Assembly: GCF_021533835.1 (NCBI RefSeq)
Contig: NZ_JAKFYQ010000001.1
Coordinates: 1,522,079-1,586,078, forward strand
Source: Synechococcus sp. Nb3U1
Lineage (GTDB): Bacteria > Cyanobacteriota > Cyanobacteriia > Thermostichales > Thermostichaceae
DNA length: 64,000 nt
Reading direction: 5' to 3'
The first letter of the stretch is position 1, and every line of letters starts with the position of its first letter. Position numbers and translations under genes: made by a program. Shown one piece after another: positions 19,236-28,462 of this stretch. Below the pieces are notes generated by a model that did not search any database, had not been told where the DNA came from, and saw only the letters and a list, made by a program, of their open reading frames with translations.

Positions 19236-21071
19236 ATGGACTGGAACTGGCTGGTGATGAGCACCTGGATGATTCCCCTCTATGCCTTGTTGGCTTGGGT
19301 AGGGGCGTTGATTTGGTCGCCCGGAGTTACCCGTCGCACAGGGCCGCGTCCAGCTGGGTACTTGAATGCTCTGCTCAGCTTGGTGACTTTTATTCATAGC
19401 GTTGGGGCATTGGTTGCCATTTGGGGTCAGCCCACTCAGGTGATGCGGTTTCCGTGGATGCAGGTGGGGGATCTGGTGCTGGAGTTGCCTCTGCAGGTTT
19501 CAGAGGTAACCTTGGCAGCCTGTGTGCTGGTGACGGGCTTGAACCTGGCGGCTCAGGTCTACGGCTTTGGCTACATGGAAATGGACTGGGGCTGGGCGCG
19601 ATTTTTCTCTTTGCTGGGCTTGTTTGAGGGGGGGATGTGCGCCTTGGCCTTGTGTGACTCCCTGTTTTTTAGCTACATCATTCTGGAAATTTTGACTCTG
19701 GGCACCTATCTGCTGGTGGGGTTGTGGTTTAACCAATCCCTGGTGGTGACCGGGGCGCGGGATGCTTTCTTAACCAAGCGGATCGGGGACTTGCTGCTGC
19801 TGATGGGGGTGATCGCCATCTATCCCCTGACGGGATCTTGGGATTTTGAGGCACTGGCCGCTTGGGCGGCATCGGTGCAGTCGGGAGCGGCAAGCGTGGA
19901 TCCCACCTTGATCACGCTGGTGGGGCTGGGGTTACTGGCGGGCTCGGTGGGCAAGTGCGCCCAGTTCCCGTTACATCTGTGGCTGGATGAGGCGATGGAG
20001 GGACCGATCCCAGCTTCTATTCTGCGCAATGCCGTGGTGGTGGGTACCGGGGCTTGGGTGTTGATTCGGTTAGAGCCCCTGTTTGCCCTCTCGCCGACGG
20101 TGCTGGCGGTGATGCTCACCATTGGTGGACTGACGGCGGTGGGGGGATCCCTGGTGGCCTTAGCCCAGATCGATGCCAAGCGGGCCTTGTCCTACCTAGT
20201 AAGCGCCTACATGGGTTTGATTTTCGTGGCGGTGGGTACCGGCCATACCCAGCAAGCCTACGGGTTTTTGCTCACCTATGCTCCGGCGATGGCTCTGCTG
20301 GTGATGGCGCCGGGCACCGTGATCTGGAACAGTATCACTCAGGATTTGCGCTATTTAGGTGGATTGTGGTCGCGGCGGCCTGTGTCAGGGCTGTGCTTTT
20401 TGATCGGGATGGCGGGAATACTGGCTCTGCCCCCCTTTGGCTCCTTCTGGGTACTGACGGATTTGTGGCAGCAAATGTGGCAATCCGGGCAGGGGCTGTG
20501 GGTAGCGGTCTTGACCGTCACCAATGGCATCGCTGCCCTGGGGCTGATGCGGGTGTTTGGCCTGATCTGGGGAGGCAAACCGCAGCAAATGAGTGAGCGT
20601 TCGCCGGAGGTGCACTGGCCGATGATGCTGCCTACCACGGCGGTGATGGGGGTGGCGCTGCACATGCCAATGATCTTGGCGGCGGCGGATCTGATTCCGG
20701 CGGTGGACTGGATCCCCAGTGGGGTCATGGTCGGCTCCAGCTTGGTGGGGATGGCTTTGGGCGCATGGTTTTACCTCAGTCCAGAGCGGCGGGCAGTGGA
20801 TTGGGCCTTTTTGGCCGATTGGCAGGATTTGCTGGCCAACGACTTCTACACCCCCAAGCTATACCGGGCCAGTGTGGTATTTGCAGTGCGGATTATCTCG
20901 GAGATCACTGCTTTCTTTGACCGCTACGTGGTGGATGGCTTGGTGAATTTGACCAGCTTGGCTGTCTTGGCGGGGGGACAGGTTTTGAAATACACCACCT
21001 CCGGTCAGCTACAGGCCTACTTGTTGACAATCGTGGTGGGGGTAGCCCTTTTGGGTTGGGTCATTCTCTAG
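19236..21071 (+). CDS. ndhF3: NAD(P)H-quinone oxidoreductase subunit NdhF3 (CO2-uptake NDH-1)
   Basis: This 611-aa proton-pumping subunit of the NuoL/NdhF family has about 15-16 membrane helices in the thylakoid. The core motif is present: KCAQFPLHLWLDEAMEGPIPASILRNA, followed by the lysine-bearing DAKRALSYLVSAYMG. It is shorter than respiratory NdhF1, as expected for F3/F4. It leads the gene order ndhF3-ndhD3-cupA-cupS, which defines the inducible high-affinity CO2-uptake complex (NDH-1MS). The ATG is preceded by an excellent AAGGAGG site. A candidate NdhR operator lies upstream. Confidence 0.93.
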   Translation: MDWNWLVMSTWMIPLYALLAWVGALIWSPGVTRRTGPRPAGYLNALLSLVTFIHSVGALVAIWGQPTQVMRFPWMQVGDLVLELPLQVSEVTLAACVLVTGLNLAAQVYGFGYMEMDWGWARFFSLLGLFEGGMCALALCDSLFFSYIILEILTLGTYLLVGLWFNQSLVVTGARDAFLTKRIGDLLLLMGVIAIYPLTGSWDFEALAAWAASVQSGAASVDPTLITLVGLGLLAGSVGKCAQFPLHLWLDEAMEGPIPASILRNAVVVGTGAWVLIRLEPLFALSPTVLAVMLTIGGLTAVGGSLVALAQIDAKRALSYLVSAYMGLIFVAVGTGHTQQAYGFLLTYAPAMALLVMAPGTVIWNSITQDLRYLGGLWSRRPVSGLCFLIGMAGILALPPFGSFWVLTDLWQQMWQSGQGLWVAVLTVTNGIAALGLMRVFGLIWGGKPQQMSERSPEVHWPMMLPTTAVMGVALHMPMILAAADLIPAVDWIPSGVMVGSSLVGMALGAWFYLSPERRAVDWAFLADWQDLLANDFYTPKLYRASVVFAVRIISEITAFFDRYVVDGLVNLTSLAVLAGGQVLKYTTSGQLQAYLLTIVVGVALLGWVIL

Positions 21072-21107
21072 GGTGGATGCAAAGGCTGAGAAGGAAAGAA
21101 GGTGGAG

Positions 21108-22598
21108 ATGATGCTGAGTGTCTTGATTGCCTTGCCGATACTGGGATCCCTGCTGCTATTTCTGGGGTTAGGGGGACGAAAGCTGGCGGTGGTGTTGTCA
21201 GGGATCCCGTTGGCCATTTCTCTGCTGCTGTTTCGCGGTTTTGACCTACAAACAGCGGGGATGCAGTGGCTGGAGCGATGGGACTGGATCCCGCAGGTGG
21301 GGTTGAATTACTCCCTGGGATTGGATGGTTTGTCGCTGTTGATGGTGGCGTTGAATGGGCTGATCACTCTGATTGCGGTGTTAACCACCGAACCGGATGT
21401 TAAGCGGCCCAACCTGTTTTATGGCTTGATTCTACTGATGAGTGGCGCAGTGAACGGGGCCTTTGCTGCGCAGAATTTGATTTTGTTTTTCTTGTTCTAT
21501 GAGCTGGTTTTGATCCCGATTTATCTGCTGATCTCCATTTGGGGCAGTGGTAAACGGGATTATGCTGCCATCAAGTTCCTGATCTATACCGCCGTTTCTG
21601 CCATTTTCTTGTTGGGGGCCTTTCTGGCCATCTATTGGATTGGGGATCCCCATAGCTTTGAATTGGCGGAGATTCGCATTGCTGACTTTAGCCCCGCCGT
21701 TCAAACGTTGCTGCTGCTGGCGGTAATCGTGGCCTTCGGCATCAAGATGCCGTTGATTCCCTTCCACACCTGGTTGCCGGATGCCTACGGCGAATCCTCC
21801 CCTCCAGTGGCGATGCTACTAGGGGGCGCCCTCTCCAAGCTGGGTACCTACGGTCTGTTCCGCTTTGGGTTGCAATTGTTGCCGCAGGCTTGGGCAGATT
21901 TGGGCGGGATCCTCGCCTGGTGGGGGGCTATTGCAGTGTTAGCAGGGGCTTTGGCAGCGATCGCCCAGAAAGATATCAAGCGGATGGTGGCCTACAGTTC
22001 CATTGGCCACATGGGCTACATTCTCCTGGGCATGGCAGCGGCGACCCCCATCAGCCTGACGGGGGTAATGGTGCAAATGGTCTCCCATGGCTTGATCTTG
22101 GCTCTTCTGTTCGACTTGGTAGGCTTGGTGGAGCGCAAGGTGGGAACCCGAGATCTGGATGTGCTGAATGGTTTGCTCAACCCGATTCGGGGTTTGCCGG
22201 GGATCAGTGCCCTGCTGATTTTGGGAGGTATGGCTAGTGCCGGGATCCCGGGTTTGGTGGGGTTTGTGGCGGAGTTTTTGATCTTCCAAGGCAGCTACAG
22301 CGATTTTCCGTTGCCCACACTGATCGGCATTTTGGGTACAGGTCTGACGGCAGTGTACTTTGTGATTTTGCTTAACCGTACTTGCTTCGGCAAATTGGAC
22401 AATCGCACCGCCTATTACCCAAGGGTGGAAAACTGGGAGCGGATCCCTGGGGTGACCTTAGCGGCGTTGATTCTTTGGTTCGGGATCCAGCCGATGAATC
22501 TGGTGAAATGGCCGCAACCTTTGGCTTTTACCCTCTCCACTCAAGTGGCTCAAGCTCAAACCATCATGCTGGCGGAAGCTACCGATCTTGCAGAGTAG
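21108..22598 (+). CDS. ndhD3: NAD(P)H-quinone oxidoreductase subunit NdhD3
   Basis: This is a membrane proton-pumping subunit of the NuoM/NdhD family, about 496 aa. Family motifs include GLDGLSLLMVALNGL, FFLFYELVLIPIYLLI with the key Glu, MPLIPFHTWLPDAYGESSPPVAMLLGG and DIKRMVAYSSIGHMGYI. It follows ndhF3 by 36 bp and precedes cupA, so it is assigned to the D3 form from context. The ATG at 21108 follows a GGTGGAG site; a GTG at 21102 and an ATG at 21111 are also in frame. It acts in the thylakoid membrane, coupling ferredoxin-driven proton pumping to CO2 hydration. Confidence 0.93.
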   Translation: MMLSVLIALPILGSLLLFLGLGGRKLAVVLSGIPLAISLLLFRGFDLQTAGMQWLERWDWIPQVGLNYSLGLDGLSLLMVALNGLITLIAVLTTEPDVKRPNLFYGLILLMSGAVNGAFAAQNLILFFLFYELVLIPIYLLISIWGSGKRDYAAIKFLIYTAVSAIFLLGAFLAIYWIGDPHSFELAEIRIADFSPAVQTLLLLAVIVAFGIKMPLIPFHTWLPDAYGESSPPVAMLLGGALSKLGTYGLFRFGLQLLPQAWADLGGILAWWGAIAVLAGALAAIAQKDIKRMVAYSSIGHMGYILLGMAAATPISLTGVMVQMVSHGLILALLFDLVGLVERKVGTRDLDVLNGLLNPIRGLPGISALLILGGMASAGIPGLVGFVAEFLIFQGSYSDFPLPTLIGILGTGLTAVYFVILLNRTCFGKLDNRTAYYPRVENWERIPGVTLAALILWFGIQPMNLVKWPQPLAFTLSTQVAQAQTIMLAEATDLAE

Positions 22599-22679
22599 AG
22601 ATGGCTTCATTTTAGGATACCCAATGTATCCCCTGATTCAAGAAAAGCAAGCAGACATTATTCTTGAATGGAGAACACC

Positions 22680-23990
22680 ATGACCACAGCCCTCGCAGCC
22701 ACCAAACTTCCTCCTTCCACCCATCCTTTTGCGGATGTGATCCATCGCCTGGAAGCAGGAGGATCCATGCTGCCAGATACCCCAGAAAACCTGATGCAGA
22801 TCATCGGCCTCTATAAAGCCTATGCGGTGCCGATGGATTTTTACTGGCGGGATTTGCTCTACATTGCCGAGCAAGTTTTTGTGGATCCCCTGCCTTTTTT
22901 TAAGTTCATCATTCCCGATGAATACCTCAAGCTGGCCAATCACTATGCTGGGGACAATGCCGATTTGCGGATTTGGCGCGGCATAGATACTGCTCACCCT
23001 GAGCTGTTGGAGTTCATGGAAAAAGGGGAGTTAAAGCGTAAGCTGCCCCGGATTTTGCATCACCTTTGGCATGACCGCATCAATATGGAATTTGCCGAAG
23101 AATGTATGCGGGCCATGCTCTGGCACCGGGATATGGGGGGATTGCTGGATCCCTACATGGACTCGGAGGAGTATAGGCAAAATGCGGATCGGGCGATTCG
23201 GGCTTATGTACAGGGAAATCCGTTGCTACAGGGCCTGTATAAGCTCTTCCCCGATATGTTCATGGAATTGTGCCGCCAAGCCACCATGTATTCGGTGCTG
23301 GGTCTATTCTGGGAGATCATGGCCCCGGTCTTTTTTGAGATGAGCGATCTCTACGACGAGGGCAAGCTCACCAGTGTGCCGGAGGCGATGAATTTTTTGG
23401 TGAATGGGATTTTTGCCATTGCCGGGCGACCCATTTATCACCGTGTTCGGATTCGGGGAGAATGGTACGATATTGTGCCCAAATCGAAAGGCTTTACCTG
23501 GCTGTATGAAGCGGCTTTTCCTTATGTGGAGGCAGTATTTTATCGTACCTCTCCTTTCCGAGGTACTAAATCCTACAATGCTCAGGCCAATCAAATCCCT
23601 GTCGATCAACGGGATTATCACTACGGGATCCTATATGCGGATAAGTTCCCGGTGGGTACAGCTGGGATCCCGCCCACCCTTTTGCATCAGGATATGTACC
23701 ACTTTCTGCCTCAGTACTTGGTGGATTATTATCGCCAACATTGCCGGGGTGATGAGGATATGCTGATCCAGTTGGGGGTTAGCTTCCAGCGCTCCATGTA
23801 CAACGTTACTTCGGCAGTTATCCAAGCGGGTAGGGCAGCTTTTCTCTATCCTCTGGATGATCCCAATCCTCGGCATTTGATGATGAATCGTCGTTATTTC
23901 GAAGGGCAACTGAACCGTTTCGCCCGGCCTGAATACGGGATCCGAGAAGCCGCTCGCATCACCTATGTTCAAGACCAGAACTACCGCTAA
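22680..23990 (+). CDS. cupA: CO2 hydration protein CupA (ChpY)
   Basis: CupA is the peripheral subunit that converts CO2 to bicarbonate on the NDH-1MS complex. The 436-aa protein is soluble, aromatic rich and of the usual length. The Cup family region reads MLPDTPENLMQIIGLYKAYAVPMDFYWRD; His, Cys and Glu residues in MEFAEECMRAMLWHRDMGG may contribute to the Zn site (inferred). The ATG at 22680 has GGAG seven bases upstream, better than the ATG at 22668. Position after ndhD3 and before cupS fixes it as CupA rather than CupB. Confidence 0.93.
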   Translation: MTTALAATKLPPSTHPFADVIHRLEAGGSMLPDTPENLMQIIGLYKAYAVPMDFYWRDLLYIAEQVFVDPLPFFKFIIPDEYLKLANHYAGDNADLRIWRGIDTAHPELLEFMEKGELKRKLPRILHHLWHDRINMEFAEECMRAMLWHRDMGGLLDPYMDSEEYRQNADRAIRAYVQGNPLLQGLYKLFPDMFMELCRQATMYSVLGLFWEIMAPVFFEMSDLYDEGKLTSVPEAMNFLVNGIFAIAGRPIYHRVRIRGEWYDIVPKSKGFTWLYEAAFPYVEAVFYRTSPFRGTKSYNAQANQIPVDQRDYHYGILYADKFPVGTAGIPPTLLHQDMYHFLPQYLVDYYRQHCRGDEDMLIQLGVSFQRSMYNVTSAVIQAGRAAFLYPLDDPNPRHLMMNRRYFEGQLNRFARPEYGIREAARITYVQDQNYR

Positions 23991-23994
23991 GTAT

Positions 23995-24024
23995 TGACAC
24001 CAAGTGACACCAAGTGACACCAAA
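23995..24024. repeat. Three tandem TGACACCAAG decamers between cupA and cupS
   Basis: TGACACCAAG is present at 23995-24004 and 24005-24014, and as TGACACCAAA at 24015-24024. The array is bordered on both sides by AGTATTGA. It begins 4 bp after the cupA stop and ends 47 bp before cupS. It may modulate expression between the two genes or may be slippage. Confidence 0.75.
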
Positions 24025-24071
24025 GTATTGAAATCACCATAAAAAACCTCACGACAAAAGGGATCCCACTC

Positions 24072-24530
24072 ATGCCAGATATTGTCGATATCGCCGTTTC
24101 TGTCGAAGGCTTTTCCACACTGGTGACAGCTGTAAAAGCGGCCAACTTGGTGGATACCCTCAAGAGCCCCGGCCCATTTACCGTCTTTGCCCCTACGGAC
24201 GCTGCTTTTGCCAAGTTGCCGGGCGGGACGATCACCACATTGGTACAGAATATCCCCCAATTGACTCGCATTCTTTGCTATCACGTAGTGCCAGGCCGTC
24301 TGAAAAAAGCCGATTTGGCCAAGTTTCAAACGGTTGGATCTGTGGAGGGATCCCCAATTGATCTGACCATTGAGGAAGATATTTTTGAGGTGAATAATGC
24401 CACGGTAATTCAGGCGGATATTGAGGCAGACAATGGCATCATTCATGTGATCGATACAGTGATTCTAATGCGCCCGCATTGGTTCTGGCCCATCATGAAT
24501 TCCAAGCTAGCGGCCACCGCAGAAGCATGA
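24072..24530 (+). CDS. cupS: CupS, fasciclin-domain subunit of the CO2-uptake complex
   Basis: This 152-aa protein is a single FAS1 (fasciclin) domain, with H1 and H2 motifs [15 protein letters not shown] and VIDTVIL, and YHVVPGR in the middle. In Synechocystis the same gene position encodes CupS, a small subunit bound to CupA on NDH-1MS. There is no signal peptide, consistent with a cytoplasmic complex subunit and unlike secreted fasciclin proteins. It closes the operon. A tandem decamer array lies in its leader. Confidence 0.9.
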   Translation: MPDIVDIAVSVEGFSTLVTAVKAANLVDTLKSPGPFTVFAPTDAAFAKLPGGTITTLVQNIPQLTRILCYHVVPGRLKKADLAKFQTVGSVEGSPIDLTIEEDIFEVNNATVIQADIEADNGIIHVIDTVILMRPHWFWPIMNSKLAATAEA

Positions 24531-24633
24531 ACAGATGTAACGCCTGAGAAAAAAGTAGCTGAAAATACATTTTGCGGAGGAAGAGCGACCAACAGTAGAA
24601 AAGGGATAATGTTCAGCCCAAGGGATCCCAGAC

Positions 24634-26094
24634 GTGCGATTTGATACTTATGAGCCTGGCGAGGGTTTCTACGACGAATTGTTTTTGGCGGCTAACCAAC
24701 CGCGTCCTGAGGCGATACCGTTAATCGAGCGCATCCACTCCCTCGGAGAAGGAGAACTGCAACGCCGACAACAGGCGGCGCAGGCAGCGTTTTTTCAAAT
24801 GGGGATTACTTTCAATGTCTACGGGGATAGCCAGGGCACTGAGCGGATTTTCCCGTTTGATATCATTCCGCGCATCATCTCAGCAGCGGAATGGGAGCGG
24901 TTGGAAAAGGGCTTGAAACAGCGTATCCATGCCCTCAACCTCTTTATTGATGATATTTACCACGACCAGAAGATCATCAAAAACAAGATCCTGCCGCTAG
25001 AGCTGATCGAGTCGGCCAAGGGGTTTTTGCGCCCCTGTATTGGGCTAAACCCACCGGGTGGCATTTGGTGCCACATTACGGGAACGGATCTGATTCGGGA
25101 TCGAGACGGCACCTGGTATGTGCTGGAGGATAACCTACGCTGTCCGTCGGGGGTATCATATGTACTGGAAAATCGGCGAGTGATGAAAAGTACCTTCCCG
25201 GCTCTCTTTAACACCATGGGGATCCAGCCAGTGGATGATTACCCTAGTCACTTGCTGGAAACCCTGCTCCACCTCACTCCTCCACAACTTGCCAATCCAA
25301 CGGTGGTAGTGCTCACCCCTGGCATTTACAACTCCGCCTATTTTGAACATTCCTTCCTGGCCCAGCAAATGGGGGTGGAATTGGTGGAAGGACGGGATCT
25401 GGTGGTGGCGGATGGCTACTTGCAAATGCGAACCACCAAGGGTCTGCAACGGGTGGATGTGATCTATCGCCGTATTGACGATGACTTTATCGATCCCCTG
25501 GCATTTCGCCCGGATTCGATGCTGGGGGTGCCGGGGCTGCTGGAGGTGTATCGCTCCGGTCGGGTGGCGATTGCCAATGCCCTAGGGACGGGGGTAGCCG
25601 ACGACAAGGTGATCTACGCCTATGTACCGAAGATGATTCGCTACTACCTGGGAGAAGAGGCGATTTTACCCAATGTGCCCACCTATCTGTGTTGGGATCC
25701 CCAGGATCAAGCCTATGTGCTAGAAAACCTGGACAAGCTGGTGGTGAAGGCGGCCAACGAGTCGGGGGGCTACGGCATGTTGATGGGATCCCAGGCCACA
25801 CCTGAGGAACGGGCTGCCTTTGCCGAGAAAATTCGCGCCCAACCCCGCAACTATATCGCTCAACCCACCCTATGCCTGTCGCGGGTTCCAACTTTGGTGG
25901 ATCGCGGCGAAGGTCCTTGCCTGGATGCCTGCCATGTGGATTTGCGGCCCTACATCCTCTACGGCGAAGACATTTATGTCCATCCTGGCGGGCTGACCCG
26001 CGTTGCTCTCAAGAAGGGATCCCTGGTGGTGAACTCCTCCCAAGGGGGTGGCAGCAAAGATACCTGGGTGCTGTGTCGGGATCCTGCTTGTTGA
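24634..26094 (+). CDS. Circularly permuted ATP-grasp protein (type 2, DUF404/DUF407)
   Basis: This 486-aa protein matches the CP_ATPgrasp family of predicted amide-bond ligases. Motifs include [20 protein letters not shown] near residue 75, the segment [20 protein letters not shown] near 155, [13 protein letters not shown] and the C-terminal [11 protein letters not shown] followed by QGGGSKDTW. These resemble the nucleotide- and substrate-binding loops of the family. The start is GTG at 24634. Its usual partner, an alpha-E (DUF403) protein, is nearby at 27458-28462 but on the opposite strand. The pair is thought to make a peptide-like product; the substrate is unknown. The last few residues (LCRDPAC) look atypical. 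Confidence 0.88.
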   Translation: MRFDTYEPGEGFYDELFLAANQPRPEAIPLIERIHSLGEGELQRRQQAAQAAFFQMGITFNVYGDSQGTERIFPFDIIPRIISAAEWERLEKGLKQRIHALNLFIDDIYHDQKIIKNKILPLELIESAKGFLRPCIGLNPPGGIWCHITGTDLIRDRDGTWYVLEDNLRCPSGVSYVLENRRVMKSTFPALFNTMGIQPVDDYPSHLLETLLHLTPPQLANPTVVVLTPGIYNSAYFEHSFLAQQMGVELVEGRDLVVADGYLQMRTTKGLQRVDVIYRRIDDDFIDPLAFRPDSMLGVPGLLEVYRSGRVAIANALGTGVADDKVIYAYVPKMIRYYLGEEAILPNVPTYLCWDPQDQAYVLENLDKLVVKAANESGGYGMLMGSQATPEERAAFAEKIRAQPRNYIAQPTLCLSRVPTLVDRGEGPCLDACHVDLRPYILYGEDIYVHPGGLTRVALKKGSLVVNSSQGGGSKDTWVLCRDPAC

Positions 26095-26112
26095 GAGGGC
26101 CTCACGTCCGGA

Positions 26113-26136
26113 TTGCACGCAAAGCTCAGCGTGCAA
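26113..26136. terminator. Perfect 8-bp hairpin between convergent genes
   Basis: TTGCACGC and GCGTGCAA pair perfectly around an 8-nt loop. It lies 19 bp after the ATP-grasp stop and just before the convergent gamma-CA-like stop, so it may serve as a shared terminator. No strong U-tract follows on either strand. Confidence 0.5.
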
Positions 26137-26146
26137 AGTCACCAAG

Positions 26147-26725
26147 TCACTTAGAGCGCGATTTTCCAGATTTTCTGGAGGTATCTGGTCGGCCAAATTT
26201 GCCAAAGCGGCTGGCGTGTTGATGGGCCAAATCCACGTAATGCTGAGCGTGGATGCGCAGCTTTTCCACTTCTTCCTCCGTAAGGGTGCGGATGGCTTTT
26301 GCTGGGGTACCCACAGCCAAAGAGCGCGGTGGCACCGACTTGGCGACTACAGCTCCGGCACCAATAATGCTGCCCGTTCCAATGGTGACTCCATTCAAGA
26401 TGGTGGCCCCAATGCCGATCAAACAGCCCCCCTGAATGCGGGCACTGTGGATGACAGCGCGGTGGCCGATGGTCACCTCCTCACCGATGATCGTGGGTTG
26501 GTCGGGATCCCCGTGCACAATCGCCCCGTCCTGGATATTAGTGCAGCGGCCAATGGTAATAGGCGAAATATCCCCCCGCAGAATGGCCCCATACCAAATG
26601 CTCACAGATTCCGAGAGTTCCACGGTTCCGATCACGGTGGCATTGGCGGCGATAAAAGCGACCTCATCCATTCCCGTAGGTTCTTGATCCAACCAAATGG
26701 GCCAAGTATCCTGTGCTTCTTCCAT
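26147..26725 (-). CDS. Gamma-carbonic-anhydrase-like hexapeptide-repeat protein
   Basis: This 192-aa protein has a left-handed beta-helix of hexapeptides, as in the YrdA/CaiE/CamH group. The sequence WYGAILRGDISPITIGRCTNIQDGAIVH carries the Arg and Asp of the family, with metal-ligand candidates in the His of IVHGD and of TIGHRAVIHS. Some members are Zn or Fe carbonic anhydrases, others are acyltransferases or have no known activity. Without the extra acidic loop of Cam, activity is uncertain. The C-terminus is basic (SRKSGKSRSK). It is downstream of the Vat-like gene by 93 bp. Confidence 0.85.
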   Translation of the reverse strand: MEEAQDTWPIWLDQEPTGMDEVAFIAANATVIGTVELSESVSIWYGAILRGDISPITIGRCTNIQDGAIVHGDPDQPTIIGEEVTIGHRAVIHSARIQGGCLIGIGATILNGVTIGTGSIIGAGAVVAKSVPPRSLAVGTPAKAIRTLTEEEVEKLRIHAQHYVDLAHQHASRFGKFGRPDTSRKSGKSRSK

Positions 26726-26818
26726 TTAGCGAATCCCCCAAGGCCGGGAGAGCATATTTGGGGAATAACGCATGGGCAATGGATCCTTCTCGACAGGGAC
26801 TGTGCCGATCTACCCGAC

Positions 26819-27457
26819 TCAGGTGCAGGTTCTGAGGGCAACGATATCGGCTCCTGAGATCTTATCCAGATTCCGACTGATCTTTTCGATATCCCAATCC
26901 CACCAGGCAATCTGCAACAGCTCCTGAATCACCTCCTCAGAAAAGCGTTGTCGCAGAACCCGGGCTGGGTTTCCACCCACAATCGTGTAAGGGGGCACAT
27001 CCCAGCTTACCACTGCTTTCGCTCCAATGATTGCTCCATCCCCTACTTTGACACCAGGGAGTAGGGTGGCATCGTAGCCAATCCAAACATCGTTGCCAAT
27101 GATGGTATCTCCCTTAAAGGGAAAAGCATTGAGAGGTGGTTCGGATCCCTCCCATCCGTTGCCAAAGATGAAAAAAGGAAAGCTGGAAAACCCGGCAATC
27201 GCGTGATTAGCCCCATTCATAATGAATTTCACGCCGCGGGCAATGGCACAAAACTTACCGATAATCAGGCGATCCCCCACAAAAGGGTAGTGGTACAAAA
27301 CATTGCGTTGAAAATCTTCCGAATCGTCTGGATCGTCGTAGTAGGTGTAGTCCCCAATTGAGATATTTGGATCAGAGACCGTATTTTTGATGAAGCAAAT
27401 TTGTGGGAAATTCACCATCGGATGAGGATTTTTAGGATCGGGGCCATTCATGTTCAT
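26819..27457 (-). CDS. Vat/CatB-type xenobiotic O-acetyltransferase homologue
   Basis: This 212-aa hexapeptide acetyltransferase resembles streptogramin and chloramphenicol (CatB/Vat) enzymes. The loop GANHAIAGFSSFPFFIFG holds the catalytic His, and GNDVWIGYDATLLPGVKVGDGAIIGAKAVV is the helix core. Chromosomal homologues are common and mostly of unknown acceptor, so no resistance role is implied. The ATG directly follows the alpha-E stop codon (TGA-ATG), which suggests translational coupling. A second ATG two codons on is also possible. Confidence 0.88.
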   Translation of the reverse strand: MNMNGPDPKNPHPMVNFPQICFIKNTVSDPNISIGDYTYYDDPDDSEDFQRNVLYHYPFVGDRLIIGKFCAIARGVKFIMNGANHAIAGFSSFPFFIFGNGWEGSEPPLNAFPFKGDTIIGNDVWIGYDATLLPGVKVGDGAIIGAKAVVSWDVPPYTIVGGNPARVLRQRFSEEVIQELLQIAWWDWDIEKISRNLDKISGADIVALRTCT

Positions 27458-28462
27458 TCATGTTAATTGTACTTGGCGTTGAGAAGGTAAGGAGGGATCC
27501 GCAGGTTGCAAAGTTTGAATGGCAAAGAAAGTTTCATAAATGCGATCCCCAACCCGGTTCATTTGCAGTTGCAAATTATCGAGAAACTCGTGTAGGCCCT
27601 GTTCCATGATGTCATCGATGGTCAAGTAGTCTAATTCGGAGCGCAAACGTCCCAAAGCCCGCTCACCAGGATCCCGCCAGGTACCGGCTGGAGTGCCCGT
27701 AATCTCGTGTAAAGACCGATCCGCCTGAATCAGGCAAAATTGAATCGAGCGGGGAAATTGCCGATCCAAAATCAGGAAAGAGGCCACCTCTTGGGGGTTA
27801 ATGCGATGTTGACGACTGTATTTGCGATACATCTCATAAGCACTGGCGGATTTCAGCAAAGCAATCCATTGCAACTCATCCAGAGCCGTGCCCACGTATT
27901 GTACAGAAGGTAACAGGATAAAATATTTCACATCTAAAATCCGTGCGGTTTTGTCAGCCCGTTCCAACAGGCGACCAATCTGGCCAAAATGCCAGCCCTC
28001 ACCGTGGGTCATGGTAGCATCCATCACCCCAGCAAAGAGGTGGCTGGCTAACTTCACTTCCGTGAAAAAATCGTGCCACTGGCTTAAGTTTTTACCCTGC
28101 TGGGCCGCTTCTTTCACCATCAAATAAAATCGATTGACCCGCTCCCACATTTCTGAAGAAATCACCTCTCGCACAGAACGGGCATTTTCTCGTGCCCATT
28201 GCAGACAGGAAAGAATCGAGTTGGGATAATCCCTATCAAAAGCCAGAAATTGGACGACCGTATCTTGGGTGGCTTCGCCGTAGCGCTGGTAAAATAACTC
28301 CTGATCCCCAGTGGTGTAAATAATCGGATCCCATTGTTGAGCGGTGCCACTGGGAGAGTCAAGGATCAGATTCAAGTTGACATCGATAAACCGGGCGATA
28401 TTTTCCGCGCGCTCCACATAGCGGTTTAGCCAGTAAATCGAATCCGCCACCCGACTCAACAT
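27458..28462 (-). CDS. Alpha-E (DUF403) protein, partner of ATP-grasp ligases
   Basis: This 334-aa, mostly helical protein starts MLSRVADSIYWLNRYVERAENIARF, the diagnostic alpha-E beginning. Family motifs RLLERADKTARILDVKYF and FLILDRQFPRSIQFCL are present. Alpha-E proteins co-occur with circularly permuted ATP-grasp enzymes and sometimes transglutaminase-like proteins in predicted peptide-synthesis systems. The frame extends upstream, but the ATG at 28462 is the family start; it overlaps the upstream gene stop by 7 bp. It is followed immediately by the Vat-like gene. Confidence 0.9.
   Translation of the reverse strand: MLSRVADSIYWLNRYVERAENIARFIDVNLNLILDSPSGTAQQWDPIIYTTGDQELFYQRYGEATQDTVVQFLAFDRDYPNSILSCLQWARENARSVREVISSEMWERVNRFYLMVKEAAQQGKNLSQWHDFFTEVKLASHLFAGVMDATMTHGEGWHFGQIGRLLERADKTARILDVKYFILLPSVQYVGTALDELQWIALLKSASAYEMYRKYSRQHRINPQEVASFLILDRQFPRSIQFCLIQADRSLHEITGTPAGTWRDPGERALGRLRSELDYLTIDDIMEQGLHEFLDNLQLQMNRVGDRIYETFFAIQTLQPADPSLPSQRQVQLT

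Noticed and set aside
26819-27457. Antibiotic-resistance role for the Vat-like acetyltransferase
   Set aside because: Homologues on bacterial chromosomes act on many unknown acceptors; location in a conserved-looking cluster gives no sign of a resistance cassette.
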